Part shown: positions 1-11,216 of the stretch, one piece after another
Layout of the letters: each line of letters begins with the position of its first letter
How positions within the stretch are numbered: position 1 is the stretch's first letter
Origin: Candidula unifasciata
Taxonomy: Eukaryota > Mollusca > Gastropoda > Stylommatophora > Geomitridae
Direction of reading: 5' to 3'
Assembly (NCBI GenBank): GCA_905116865.2
Contig: CAJHNH020000504.1
Location: 532,318-596,317, forward strand
DNA length: 64,000 nucleotides
Notes under the pieces: generated by a model
Seen by the model: only the letters and a program-made list of their open reading frames with translations
The model's database searches: none
Told to the model about the DNA's origin: nothing
Program-made: the position numbers and the translations under genes

Positions 1-72
1 TGCCAGTAGCATTCTGATTAAACGTCCGCCTTGCCTTTCCTCTGAGCCTCGAGCATCTGCCAAAACCTCTCG

Positions 73-500
73 TTACTCCCCCTGCATCAATCTCACCAGA
101 CAGTGGTGATCCATCTGCCCCACCGAACCGTACAAGCTCTCCCACAACTCACTAACCAAGCTGGCCTTATCGTGTATCAGTATTCCACCAAGTTTTGCAG
201 AGCCAGCCAGTCTGTCCGCCTGTTCATTTCCCAACACACCAGCAAAACCCGGTGAAAAAAATCCAGACACTACTCCTCACCCGTGTCCTCCGCAGCGAAG
301 CATGCCACTCTGCACGAAACAAGCCGCAGTGACCGCCTCCACCTCCATTCTTAAGCAGGATGTTGTGGTATCATATGCTAGGTTCTCCTTCACCAAACGT
401 AGACCATCAACTTTTGTTAAGAAGCCCCAAGCACTTCTTTTGCCTCTTGACACTGAACTGTTTGTGTAAATGATCAAATCCTCTGAGCGAGCACTATTTC
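73..500 (-). pseudogene. RNase H domain of the minus-strand Nimb-like element
   Basis: Two frames together give an RNase HI-like domain: DLIIYTNSSVSRGKRSAWGF (the catalytic D of the usual TDGS is replaced by N), then MEVEAVTAA (E helix), and after a frame change GFAGVLGNEQADRLAGSA (the usual GHAG histidine is F here, while the D of ADRLA is kept). Loss of two active-site positions says the copy is dead. It probably served second-strand synthesis of the element. Confidence 0.8.
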
Positions 501-1600
501 CCCCCCCCCCCCCTTTCACCGCCCTCGTCCGCCTGTTTATGTTTTCGTCTCTAATGTCATTAATTATGAAATGTAAAAACAATGAGTTGTCCTTTTCTCT
601 TTATGCTCTGCCTCCTCTCCCCCCCCCCTTCACCGCCCTCGTCCGCCTGTTTATGTTTTCGTCCCCGTCTATTTCCTATTTGTCTCCCTCTCACACATGT
701 TTCTATAAATTTAACACAAGTAACGGTTTGTCAGGCACTTTCATTTCGCAGCCGTTGATTTTACGTATATGGGCTGTAGAACCTGTCCTTGTCAAACACT
801 GGTTGCCAAATAATGAAATGAATACCCCGTAATAATCTGTCTCCTGGCACTCATAGTTAGGCCTAGATGTCTTAACTATGGTGAATACTACTATATAAAT
901 GCACTTGCTATCTGACATGTTATGCTAGTTACCACTTTATGCTAACTGACACATTGCCGGGAAAGGCAATGTACAGACATGAGTGGTGTCCCGTGTCCTT
1001 TTGCTTTCCTTTCCATCTCCCCTTACCCTGTCGGGCCTACCTTGGGGGTTGTTTCCCCTCCCGTCTTGGCTTCTACTGTAAATATTTGATATGACTCAAA
1101 ATAATGTTGTTTTACATTATCATCTTTTCAAAAAAAAAAATTTCTGTTTAAAATGTTTAATAATAGCCGAAAGGCACATGTAAATATATCCCACTGCTTC
1201 TCCCTCAAAAAAAAATTATATTTCCATTTCATCCTTTGTTTCCCTTGTCCGCTTACGCTTTCGTGCCCCCTTTTATCTTCTCCTTTGTCCCTTCTTTCTT
1301 TCATTCTCTCTTTCCACTCACTCTGTTGTTGTAAATATATATATATATCTTAAAACCTGTAAAACATTACCATCGAAATGTACCGTTTCCGCTGACAGAC
1401 CAAACAGCCCCAGCTTTCCTCGAACCCACTGATCCTCTCTGCCTCCCCCTGTCTCTATTTTCTGTGAAATGTCAGTGAGAAACAGTACAAACCATCATCA
1501 TTTTTCGCACATCACCTTATTGATTTTGCTTTTGTTATGTAAAGAGAATTTGTATCTGATGTTTTGAACCAATAAACATATTGAAAAAAAAAAAAAATTT
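497..1600 (+). mobile_element. Poly(A)-ended insertion inside the minus-strand Nimb-like element
   Basis: This roughly 1.1-kb segment separates thumb from RNase H of the host element. On the + strand it ends with AATAAA (1571-1576) and a 14-A tail (about 1585-1598), as expected of a retroposed 3' end; an earlier A-run lies at about 1130-1140. Near the other edge a C-tract plus CACCGCCCTCGTCCGCCTG is present twice (about 498-545 and 617-660). No coding domain is recognised. It could be the 3' end of a non-LTR element or a processed transcript. Confidence 0.55.
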
Positions 1601-1604
1601 TTTG

Positions 1605-2123
1605 AATTAATTGTTGAATTTCCACCTCCGTTGCACCTACTGGCCAGTCTCTGCATTCCCGGCTCAGCGTGATTATGACTCTACACAAGTCTAAGTGTTC
1701 AGGTGGCACTTTGACCCACTCCTCTACTCGCCTAATGTTCTCAAGGATGCAAACTTGTCTGGTTGTGTCTTCTGCCTGATCCATCCATGACTTCCCTCTT
1801 ATCAGCCGCTGACCCTTAACTACACACAGAGCTTCATTAAAAGGGTGGTCTGTGTCTGCAGCTACCCTGAGATATGACTTCACCTGCAGCACCTTGTGCC
1901 TACCTGCAACCGTCGGCAAACCAAGGATGTATCGCATACACACCACTGGGGTGTCTCTGGTGCAACCCAGAATGACCCGCATAGACGCGTTCTGTATGCG
2001 CTCTAGTTTGTCCACCTGACTCTTTGAGACGGTAAGCAGTCCTAGGCCATAATCAACCACTGACAGGATCAGGTGCTGATATAGTGTGAAAAGCATTTTC
2101 AGCTCTATGTCAATTGCAGCCAT
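1605..2123 (-). pseudogene. RT thumb/connection region of the minus-strand Nimb-like element
   Basis: An open stretch of about 170 codons: MLFTLYQHLILSVVDYGLGL, RIQNASMRVILGCTRDTP, LPTVAGRHKVLQVKSYLRVA, RGKSWMDQAEDTTRQVC. The same blocks recur in the copies at 26720-27230 and 33000-33300 and in diverged form at 5288-5460, which defines one family. It ends at an A/T run where foreign DNA begins. Confidence 0.8.
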
Positions 2124-2223
2124 AGTCTTAAGTGCACTAAGTCCTTTTTAGCATCTCATCACAATACTCTCCAAAATTGGTCCTTAAATGACAGGCTCCT
2201 GTCAAAAGTAATTCCCAGATACT

Positions 2224-2230
2224 TTAGTTT

Positions 2231-2305
<75 letters not shown>

Positions 2306-3300
2306 ACGTTTCTACCATCTATCGTGAGACTTGGGACATTAGCTTTACCTATTCTGTTGTCCAGAGAACACCACAAAACAGACGCCTTTTCCGGGTGGAC
2401 GACAGCCCTCATCGCCGTACACCACTCAGTCACTTTGTCTACTTTAGCGTGTAGCTCCCGAGCTGTTTGTTCCCTCTCTTCCCCCTGCCTATATGCAAGT
2501 ATATCATCCGCAAAAGTCAGTATCTTTCCAACTCCTAGTGCTTCTAGGCTTGCAATCTTGCTCTTATACACGTTAAAGAGCACAGGCTAGATGGCGGATC
2601 CCTGTGGCAGTCCTGGGGCCAAAGTGCATGGTTCTGAGGTCCATGAGCCCAGTCGGAGAGCAGCCCAGCGTGAATACAGGACAGCTGCAACCCAATTCAC
2701 GAGCCATGGACTGACCTCCTTCTCCTTCAGTGAAGTCATTAAATTAAGATGTCGTATCTCACTCTATTATAAGCATCATCGAGATCCAGTCCTACCACCA
2801 TAGTTTCCTGTCTGTTCTGGAACCCTTCATAGACGTCAGAAGCAAATGTGGCCCCATTTACCCATGTGTCCTTTCCTGGCCTGTAGCTTCCCAGGCCTCT
2901 TGGGAGAAGCTTCCCCCTTTCAAAAAATTATTGCAGCTTTACAGCAACTATCTTCTCCAAGACCTTCCTAAATGTGTTTTGTAAGGTGATGATTCTAAAG
3001 CCACTGAGCTTAGAATGATCTTTTTTGGTAGTGGGATTAGATAGCTGTGCACCCTGTCCTACGGTACTGATGCTGTCTTAATGCTCTGGTTAAAACAGTT
3101 GGCCATCTCTGCCAGGTCTACATCGCTCAAAACCTTCATGTGACCATACCTGACCCCATCAGGCCCTGGTGCAGTGTCTTTTGCCTTTTTCAAAATTTCT
3201 TTGATATCTTCCTCTTATATAATGTCTTCATGATGCATATTCTTCAAGGTGCCAGCTAACTTTTTTCTAACTGCATTCCTGATGTCTCCATCATTATAAT
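2224..3300 (-). pseudogene. Reverse transcriptase core of the minus-strand Nimb-like element
   Basis: Read on the minus strand, the segment contains the glycine/proline-rich N-terminal motif, then FASDVYEGFQNRQETM, GLDLDDAYNRVRYDILI and FADDILAYRQGEER (YxDD-box equivalent with both aspartates kept). It ends in SLTIDGRNVKRERERE, where the codons turn into a pure GA repeat, and LKYLGITFDRSLSFKDQF follows after the repeat. Several stops and frame changes occur. Confidence 0.8.
2232..2303. repeat. (CT)n microsatellite, 72 bp
   Basis: A pure CT run on the + strand, lying within the reverse transcriptase reading frame of the minus-strand element, where it reads as alternating R and E codons. Confidence 0.98.
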
Positions 3301-3309
3301 CTGTCTGAG

Positions 3310-4562
3310 CTATAAAGCCTCCCCTTTCTCCTTGTCTGTTGTCATACGCACACTATTGTCTCTACAAATTGTTCCGACTGTGATAGGCCGATCTTTTCTT
3401 TGCAGCTGCCTTTGCAGTTTCCAGAATTTCCCTAATGTTTTATCGCCTCCCATATCATTCACAAAAGTTTCACGCTTTGCTCTTTTGGCTTCTGCAGCAC
3501 AGCGCTTAAAAACCTCCACCTTATTCTTTTTCACATTCTCCGCCATCTCCACTTCCTCTCGTGAGCTTGAGGGTGTCTGTCTTACTTTCTTTAGCTGCTT
3601 CACTGCGGCCCTCTTTGCCCTCCACGCCTGTTCTACTTCTGGAGTCCACCATGGGGGCTGTAGAAAATTAGTTATGGCATTTCTGTTTATGCTTCGTGTC
3701 TGAGGCGCCCAAGTAATTTGTTGGTCCACTTATACCGGAAGGTCTTGCGTGCTCTCCCAACCTTAACCTTACCGAGTTTAGAAATTAGGACTGAACATGG
3801 TAGGTAATCACACCCATTGTCATTCAGGATAGTCCATTTAACATATAAAACCGACGTCTGAGAGACAAATCTCAAGTCAATGTCTGTGTCTGCATCTCCA
3901 GACCTCATTGCCATTCTAGTCGGCCTCCCATCATTCATGTAAACCATATTGGAGTCAACCATGACCTCTGCAAGAGCAATTCCCTGTCGGTTTTCTCCAC
4001 TGCTGTCCCATTCTCTGTTCTTCGCGTTGAAATCTCCACATTTGAGTAACCTATCACCTGGTAACTCCTCCTATTCCGTGAGCCAGCCCTATTGTTCACT
4101 TCTGACAAAACAGTCTACCGTTGCATATATATTTATGAGGTTCCAACTTAAGCCACCAATCTCCACCTGTATCCTCTGAACCTCTCTTCCACTTTGGTTT
4201 CACTGGCTCAAGTCAAGTACCACATGCTTCACTCCCTCCTTCACCACCAGACCTTGTCCATGTCTCTCCTGTCCAACAGGGTTTATATAACTGACGTACC
4301 CAGGGCAATGATATCTGTCTGTATTTAGCTCCTGGAGCATGATGACATCAAAATCAAAAATCAACCTCTCCAGTACAGGACCTCTTTGCCTAGCACTCCG
4401 ACAGTTCCAGTATCCTACTCTTACATGATTAAAGCTCAGTCTCTCCGCTTTTCGTCTTGTTCTCCTAGCACCTGCCCTCCTATTTCTATGCTTTCTTGTC
4501 TCCCCATTCCCTCGTCGTCTCCTCCTCACTCCCTCTTCGCGAACTGCTGAAAAATGTGTCAC
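3310..4562 (-). pseudogene. APE endonuclease and linker of the minus-strand Nimb-like element
   Basis: At 4200-4562, RVGYWNCRSARQRGPVLERL followed by VIMLQELNTDRYHCPGYVSY is the amino-terminal half of an APE-type endonuclease, with the metal-binding glutamate of the LQE motif. At 3687-3962 and 3310-3729 come the endonuclease end and a basic linker (PWWTPEVEQAWRAKRAAVKQL). The domain is frameshifted near 3700-4200. Confidence 0.8.
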
Positions 4563-4809
4563 TGTAGCTCCAGCGACGATTCCTATGTTTATTTTTTAAT
4601 CCATATGCGAAAAAAGAGTACTGCAGGAAATGACCGGTCACCCTAGTATTGTCTGTCTGCTAGGGAAGGGGCAATGGATGTCCCATAGGAGTCCATACGC
4701 TTGTTGCCGCCCCGCACGCCCGCCAGACGTCCAACGTTCACGACCAGCTCACCCGTGGCCATCCCGTTTCTCAGCACGTTGGTCCACCTTGATCTTGGGG
4801 GTTTACATT

Positions 4810-6178
4810 CAGAGTTTGCCGTCTCCTAGATGGACTGCTGTCCAAAGCTGACGGGTTCCATCTACCCTGGGAAAAGGGTTATAGGGCCGCGACCCGCTTG
4901 GCAGGCACGTCTCCGAGCATATGAGGTATTTTATAAGGATTTCAGATTCCACCCTGAAATCCCGCCTCGCCCTCTATGCAAACCGCCAGTTGGTCCGCGG
5001 CAAACCTTTGCTTCTTCATCTCACTATGTGCCATGTAAGCCGTCAACAGGCGACTGTGAGTGAAGAATGTATCACTGACTTCAAAGCACTGGGAACGACA
5101 TCCAAGGTCCATCGCCTTATTAAAACAGGCAACCCGGACACCAAATTCTTAAACTGTCCTAGCCCAAAGACACAGACATGTCTCAGTATTCCCCTGCAGA
5201 TACACAGGAACCGGAAGCCATGTATGGCACTGACGGACCCTGCAGGCAGCCTGGTGTCCAAGATCTCAGCTCCATTGGTTAACACAGAAAATCGTGGCTA
5301 GGTCGGGCAGAAGATGTTATTAGGCAAATATGCAGCCTAACCGACATCATACCTGGTGCAGAATGGATACCTGTGCCTCAGGCGTTTATTTGTACATTTT
5401 CCTGTATTGTCACACTCAACAGGCGATGTAGAGAAGAGAATCCTGTTGCTGTTAATGCAGAGGTCAACGCTCTCATCGGTGAAAATTCAGACGAAGCAGA
5501 TGCACTAATCTATACAGACGGATCCGTTATACGCCAAAGAAGAAGCGCATGGGCGTTTACAGCACGCTCAGCGGGCAGAACAGTCAAAGAAGCCAACGGT
5601 GCCTTCTCCATGACAACCAGCAGCATGACGATGGAGGTGATGGCAGTGACGCAAGCGTTTGCCTGGCTTGAAAACACAAAAATACACCCGCATATGTATA
5701 CTCAGTGATTCAATGAGTATGATCCGGAGGGTTCAGGCAGGTTCAGTGCGAAGACAATGGCTTGAATCGTTTACAGAAGTCCACTGTGCGTGGAGTCACA
5801 TTTATTTTTGTTCCGGGACACGCAGGCGTCGATGGAAATGAAAGAGCTGACAGGTTGGCTGGATCCGCTATCACTACCGACGGTCGGCCTATGGATCATG
5901 CTGATATTATCAATGCCCTCAGAGAAATGGGAAGGATAGAGGACTTTGGTGGCAGTGAATCCACATCACTCGCCAGAATGGCAGACTTGGGAATTAAGAT
6001 CGGCACAGCAAAAAACGAGACGCACACCGGACACGTCAGAAGACTTGTTAATCAACATAGAACTGGTACTATTAGCCATCGGACGTTGGGGTTCATACTG
6101 AGGGGAGGATCTGAGCACCTATGGACATGTCCGGAGTGCAATGACGATAACCCAACTAACTAACTAACTAACTAACTA
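4810..6178 (+). mobile_element. Nimb/I-like non-LTR retrotransposon 3' part, + strand, with RNase H and AACT tail
   Basis: A 5'-truncated copy. In frame at 5288-5460, RKSWLGRAEDVIRQICSLTD corresponds to the RGKSWMDQAEDTTRQVC block of the minus-strand copy. RNase H follows: ALIYTDGSV (5495-5530, catalytic D kept), TTSSMTMEVMAVTQAFAWL, then after a frame change FIFVPGHAGVDGNERADRLAG (5790-5860). The C-terminal zinc-knuckle-like GSEHLWTCPECNDDN precedes a run of AACT units (about 6148-6178), a microsatellite tail as many non-LTR elements have. At least two frameshifts make it inactive. The stretch 4620-5280 is not recognised apart from KSRLALYANRQLVRGKP. Confidence 0.8.
5373..6163 (+). pseudogene. 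RNase H domain of the + strand Nimb-like element
   Basis: Two overlapping open stretches (5373-5708 and 5762-6163) give a nearly complete RNase H with IYTDGSV, MEV and GHAGVDGNERADRLAGSA, so its D, E, H and D positions are all present, unlike the minus-strand copy. One frame change around 5700-5765 breaks the ORF. The segment ends with the C-x-x-C element WTCPEC. Confidence 0.85.
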
Positions 6179-6469
6179 GAAAAGGTCAGATTCAGCTGGG
6201 TATCAAGGCATGTAGGCCGATCTCTTTGTCAATGTATCAACACTTAGAAGGGGTTCAGTCTCCTGATCCTCCTCTCCAATAACAGTGTATCCTCTAGCTT
6301 TTGCATTCTCTTTCTCGTGGATATCTCACCTTTTGGGCCACTGGATAACAACGATGTCACAGGCGGGGCTGATAATCATCAACAAATTACCAATAATTAC
6401 AGGAAAAACCATGACAGTGAGTAGCTATGCTCGTGTCTCGGTCCTCCATGTGGTGTTCAGCAGGGGCAG

Positions 6470-6815
6470 CTTGTAAGGTCCCGTTTAAACCCCAACAGCT
6501 GATCACTTTACTGAAAAGCAAAGTGTTTTCATTAACAGCGCAGTTTCTGGCCTGCAGGGTCATAACTGGACAGGAAGCTGAACAGGGAAACCAGCGAGCT
6601 TTAAATTTGCCTTGAGAAACAGCAATTTCTAGGAGGTTCAGGAGTCTGTCAACAGACAGAGCTGAAGCACTGCTACACCGACTACAATTTCCAACAAAGA
6701 TCTGTCTCGAAAGCGTCAATCCTGGACCAGGTTTCCTAAATGCATCTAAGACCTGCATGGCCCATGGCTCTGGTTTAGCTAGCCTCGCCATAAAATCCCA
6801 GCATGAATGTATCAT
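6470..6815 (-). pseudogene. NRF-domain (nose resistant to fluoxetine-like) exon or gene fragment
   Basis: Read on the minus strand, SCWDFMARLAKPEPWAMQVL then DAFRKPGPGLTLSRQIFVGN and CSRC match the amino-terminal NRF-domain pattern (conserved C...D...L..., WAL.M.DA.GKP..G...GN, G.Y..C) of nrf-6-like membrane acyltransferases. After a likely frame change near 6575 another frame gives SSYDPAGQKLRC. The following transmembrane acyltransferase domain is not found to the left, which is transposon DNA. It is either one exon of a minus-strand gene or a stranded fragment. The call rests on remembered family patterns only. Confidence 0.5.
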
Positions 6816-8315
6816 TAACACAAGCAGAAGTTAACATGTTACTAGCCGTTAGAGTTCTTTGTACTAATTATTTAACATACTTCTTCAATGTAAACTCCCA
6901 AAAAAAAAAAAAAAAAACAGCTGGATACCTGGCGTTATTACATCATTATTTTTAAGAAACTGAAAAGTTTATTCAGAATTTGTTTTTTCAAGTGTCTGGC
7001 GGAAACGACGAAACCAGTTAGCTATTGTATCCACATCCACTTGGATTTTGATACTGTCTTTTCCAGCTGAGTAAGTCCACCGAAGAGAGAAACTTCTTTA
7101 AAGCTAGACTGGGTGTGATTCTGGAACAGGTCCGAATTCAGACCATTGGCTTCTAAATCAATGCTGTCGGATGTATGAAGTCACACCAAATGCAGGGCTG
7201 TGATGGTGAACACACGTTTACTCATTTCCACTATAACATGTGTCATCTGTAACAATGGAGACAGATTATTACGGTGATTCAATAAATAATCTTTCCGATG
7301 AGTGATGATCACCGAACTGATCCCCTTGTCCCTTCTCGTAGCATCATATTCTTTAGACCATTAAGAACCATCTGTGCTTCTGCGCTGTTCATTTACCGCA
7401 CACGCGGAAATGTTACAAATGACTGTGAACAACTAATTCAGCTGATGATTACTGAATGGTCAACTAGGCGGACCGAACATCCACCCTCACATACGTGTAC
7501 AACTGTACACTTACCTACACAAAACACAATGTAAATGTGAAATGAATATTATGGATGTTTAAAGTATGTATATGAAAATGACTGACAAATTGTTTTATGA
7601 TTTCATATATCTTTGTAACTAACATGACAGACAGGACAATGGCAATATTGACAGATGGTGATGTAAAATGAAAATGAAACTAATAATATTATGTAAAATG
7701 GTAAAGAAAATGAATTATAGTGTGATTATGTTAAAAAAAAAATTGTTTTCAAAGTGATTATAAAATAATTTTTATTTGTTATTACTGACATTGTAACAAA
7801 AAGGAGAAAGAAATTATTGTAAAATGACTAATGGGTAAGCGAGACCACTAAAACTATGGTAATTGTTCCAAAGCTTGAAGATCCAATTGAGACGGACACT
7901 AGTGGGAGTGGCCAGATGGTACATAGGGTGAAGGTGGGACTTAACATGTCCACATTACATTTCGATAGTCGTTATGGACTTCTGCGCTGAATTAGGGGTA
8001 TCTTGGGGTGTTGTTCTGTCTCTAGGCAGACTGTGTGATGCTTATATGGTCTTCCGCACTAAATTATAAAAGTCTTGAGGCGTTGATCCCTTTAAGCTAT
8101 ATGGTGCTCACTGGGTACCACAACTGACGATCTTGCAAGTGGAAATCATGAACAAACTATGTAAGGGTAAGCAACAACGTTTGCCAAAGGTAATGGTGGA
8201 AAATGCACAGATCTTTACAACAGAGTAACTCCTAACCGTTAATTAAAACGAAATGGGGAGGGGGTAAACTTTTTCATATGGGTGGGGTGGGTGGGGTGGG
8301 AGGGGGAGGGGGAGT

Positions 8316-8439
8316 TGTTATGTAACCCTTTCCTAAAGGGTTTCCAGGAAATAGCCTAGGGTCAAGGGTAAGTCATGGGATAGAAACCGAGGATGAAAAC
8401 GTTCGCAAATTCACGTGTTTAACTGAACTGTGTAAAGGT

Positions 8440-8520
<81 letters not shown>

Positions 8521-9360
8521 GGGGAGTGAAAGTGAAAGAGGGGTCGAATCAGTTGGTGTTTGGTAGCCAGAGTGACTGGTCGAGCTCGAGAGGCGTTTGA
8601 CTGTTATAAAATGTAACTGACTTGTGTGAAAAAGTTCTGATTCCTCAAAATGAATGCCTGCCCAGAAGCTTTCAAGCTGACACCCAGTGTAATAGGGGAT
8701 ATTTTCACCCTGATTGGGAAAGTTGGGGGGGGGGGGGGAAGCCCCAAGCTAACAAGAATACCGAGAGAAGCTAAATACTCGGTTTAAACGAGGTTTCAAG
8801 ATAGGGGACGACCACAAATTATCCCGTGGAAGTAAAGGAGAACGACCACAGGTCGCCACGTGAAACCCCCCCCCCCCCCCCAAAAAAAAAAAAAAAAAAA
8901 AACAACAACAACCACGTGTTGCCACGTGGAACGAACACTGGGTATAAGGTAAGGACCTCAGTTAGTATGAGTTAGTATGTGTTGACTGTCAAAGCGAAAG
9001 GATGGGAGAGTGATCGAGAGAATGACAACGTGAGACTGATTGCTGCGAGAGGAAGATCAGACGACGACATCCATTGAAGGCAAGAACAGCCAGGCCATTC
9101 TGTGTGAAGTCGAGGAGAATAACCAGATTCATCTGAGCGAACTCTGGTCAATGACTGTGTGAGAAACCAGCATGTTGGAGTCTGATAGCTGTGGTGTGTG
9201 CAAGCTGTATATTAGGACACGGACAGGACGTTTATTTATGTGATGAGATGTCAATAAACTGTTTCGTACTCTGAAGTCGGTGTCGGCTTGTCCCAGTTAT
9301 GTCATCGTAAGAATGTGTGCTAAGAGCATTAACTAGACACGTCATCTCTTAGACAACAAC
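8316..9360 (+). repeat. Long terminal repeat of LTR fragment A (3' boundary approximate)
   Basis: Starts TGTTATGTAACC right after the purine tract (about 8280-8314). The 3' limit is unsure: alignment with the second copy (31226 to about 31700) weakens after the polyadenylation signal and GT-rich stretch near 9250-9300. A G-tract (8724-8739) and C/A tracts (8868-8903) have expanded inside. Confidence 0.5.
8443..8512. repeat. (AG)n microsatellite
   Basis: An almost perfect AG run of about 70 bp inside the LTR of fragment A. Confidence 0.97.
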
Positions 9361-9399
9361 CCATTGCACCCAGCCTGACTGAAGATTGGTAGCGGAGTG

Positions 9400-11100
9400 C
9401 CGGAGATGCAAACTCGTCGCCTGTGCGTTGCATGAATGATCCACCAAGAATGCAAGGTAAGCTTTGCTAACAATTGTGAACATCTTATGCAGTGTATTGT
9501 AACATTTGATTATTGAATCTCAGACCACGACAGAGATCAGAAGACAGCGACCAGACGATACTATGTTTAGAACAATAATAAATGAATTAAACTGCGAGTT
9601 TGTTTTCTCATCTTTTTATATGTATGTGATAGGCTGAAAACGATAAGGACTACTGTTCAGCAACTTAACGATTTTGATTTAATCTGGTTTGAAAATGACC
9701 AAGAAATTCTCAGGAGCAGCTTTTAGTTTAAGACAGTAAAAAGCGGAAAAATCTGGCCACTAGGTATAAAAAGGAAGTGACTCAATATTTTCCTCCTAAT
9801 TTGGCGGTCACTTTGTGGTCAGTACGTTATGGTCAAGACTTCCTGTTTGCCGTTATTGATTGCACTTAATCTCAATGCACATGTGTGTTAGATCAGACCG
9901 GCCGAACGACGCTAGACTGGCTCGTGTTCGCGATAACGGTACGTTTCTTTTGGTTAGATGGTATTAGAATTGATTTTCATTGTGTATTTTCGCTAGGAGA
10001 TAGTTTGATAGCAGATCACTATAGCCGATTTGTTGGTCTGCTAGTAGCTGTCAGTATTTTGTTATGAATTGGTTTACCAGTTGCTTGGTTAGTTTTCTGC
10101 TGCTCTGTTCATATACTTTCTAGTAGTTCTTTGTTTTCGGAGTGTGTCATCAAGTATTATTGTTATATGTCATCAAGTAAATGAAGTTTCTGTATTTGTC
10201 GACTTACATTCTTGTTATTTTAGATGTGTGCCTAGGTTTTACTGTTACACTATATTAGACCCCACACAGAAGATTTCCTGTCAGGGTGAGTTATTTTTGA
10301 TCTTACCCCCGCCTAAACGAACCTTTTCTCTCTGTCTCTTTTTTTTTTTTTTTTTTTTTGTTAGCTGTTGTGTGCGGTTATGCACTAGAACGCACCAGTA
10401 CTGAGTGAGCAAATAGGACGTCAAAACAATACGTAATGTTGTTAAGGAATTGTTGTCTAAAGGATTTGTTGTATACAGTCTGGAAGAGACAGTCGTGTAG
10501 TCGTGTCACAGTGGATCCTTGAGGACGCTTTACCCAGGGATTCCACTAGGAACCTCAGCGGAAAGCTGGTACATTGTCTACTGCGCTTGGCAGGAAGCCG
10601 GTAAACGCCAAGGAGATTCTCCAGGCCGAATCATTAAAGGGGGACGTTGCCATGTTTAGATTGACAAAGAGGAGATCGATGTGACCGTCCGGACTTTCAA
10701 GGTCGGACTGTTGACCTGTCATTTTAAGATATCATGTGAATTTATCCGTCACGATAAAATTACAGAGGGTCTTGCTTTACCGCAGTCTAGGTCTATTAAG
10801 GAAAATACATACTCATACACATGCTCCTCATACATTAGGAGATGGCGCGAATCTCCGCGAGTCCGTGTACCAGCCTTACCAGGACATCACAACTAAGACA
10901 AACTGAAATAAAGATGTTAATTGTAGGCCTAAGTCGCTGTTAGTAAATTAGCTAGTCTCCCACAGAGGAACCATAAATAAGTGTCTTGTTTAGAAAAGCC
11001 AGGGCCCCCCCCCCCTCCCAATAAAAAAACAAAACAAGCCAAAATAAGCCAGCTCTATTTAATCCAGCTCCTTTAATTAAAAAAAAAAAAAAACCTGATG
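9400..11100. other. Region upstream of RIMOC1 exon 1 without recognised gene
   Basis: No coding domain is recognised. TATAAAAAGG lies at about 9764. A T-rich tract lies at 10339-10359 and a C-tract at about 11006-11015. Part of 9400-10900 may be interior of the LTR element, as it directly follows the LTR and the primer-site-like motif, but no gag or pol motif was seen. Confidence 0.4.
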
Positions 11101-11216
11101 TGTTAAATCTGGCTCAGAAGTAGCCAATATGGCAACCCCGATTCCAATTATTGGAAATATTTTTTGCTGGTAGTTTCCCTTTAACAGGGCGTGTCTAAAA
11201 ATAACTTGTTGGCAAT
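11100..11216 (+). promoter_or_regulatory. RIMOC1: Putative RIMOC1 core promoter / 5' UTR
   Basis: The start codon lies in AATATGGCT, close to the YY1-type element that often overlaps initiator ATGs, and a second CCAATATGGC copy lies near 11122-11131. A perfect 15-base palindrome TTCCAATTATTGGAA at about 11139-11153 carries CCAAT on both strands. There is no TATA box at a fixed distance. The promoter role is inferred. Confidence 0.4.

Larger units (their letters stand above)
60..4610 (-). mobile_element. Nimb/I-like non-LTR retrotransposon, minus strand, decayed
   Basis: Read on the minus strand, the order is endonuclease, reverse transcriptase, thumb, RNase H. Landmarks are VGYWNCRSARQRG and MLQELNTDRY (APE endonuclease start, 4200-4562), the post-endonuclease linker (3310-3962), FQNRQETMVVGLDLDDAYNR (about 2780-2860), FADDILAYRQG (RT motif C, 2224-2583), VDYGLGLLTVSKSQVDKLER (thumb, 1605-2123), then IYTNSSV...TTTSCLRMEVEAVT and GFAGVLGNEQADRLAG (RNase H, 73-500). 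Frames are broken many times. A 1.1-kb foreign segment splits thumb from RNase H, and a GA microsatellite has expanded inside the RT. The clade (Nimb versus another RNase H-bearing I-group lineage) is inferred from domain order and motif style. Confidence 0.85.
7545..9400 (+). mobile_element. LTR-retrotransposon fragment A: 3' interior, purine tract, LTR
   Basis: The interval 7545-8315 is homologous along its length to 30480-31225, the 3' interior of the second LTR element: shared TTTGTAACTAACATGACAGA, TATGGTCTTCC, GTTGATCC and AAGCTATATGGT blocks occur in the same order. Both then run into a G-rich polypurine tract and a TGTTATG/TGTAATG start (8316 here, 31226 there), which I take as the LTR start. 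AATAAA at about 9254 and a GT-rich stretch after it fit an LTR R/U5 region. A large GA microsatellite (8443-8512) lies in the LTR. At 9387, TGGTAGCGGAG resembles a primer site for initiator tRNA-Met. No coding domain is preserved. Confidence 0.65.

Noticed and set aside
9885..10404. Frames upstream of RIMOC1 as extra 5' exons
   Set aside because: No similarity to RIMOC1; the frame with ATG at 11217 has an in-frame stop just upstream, so these would not extend the protein.
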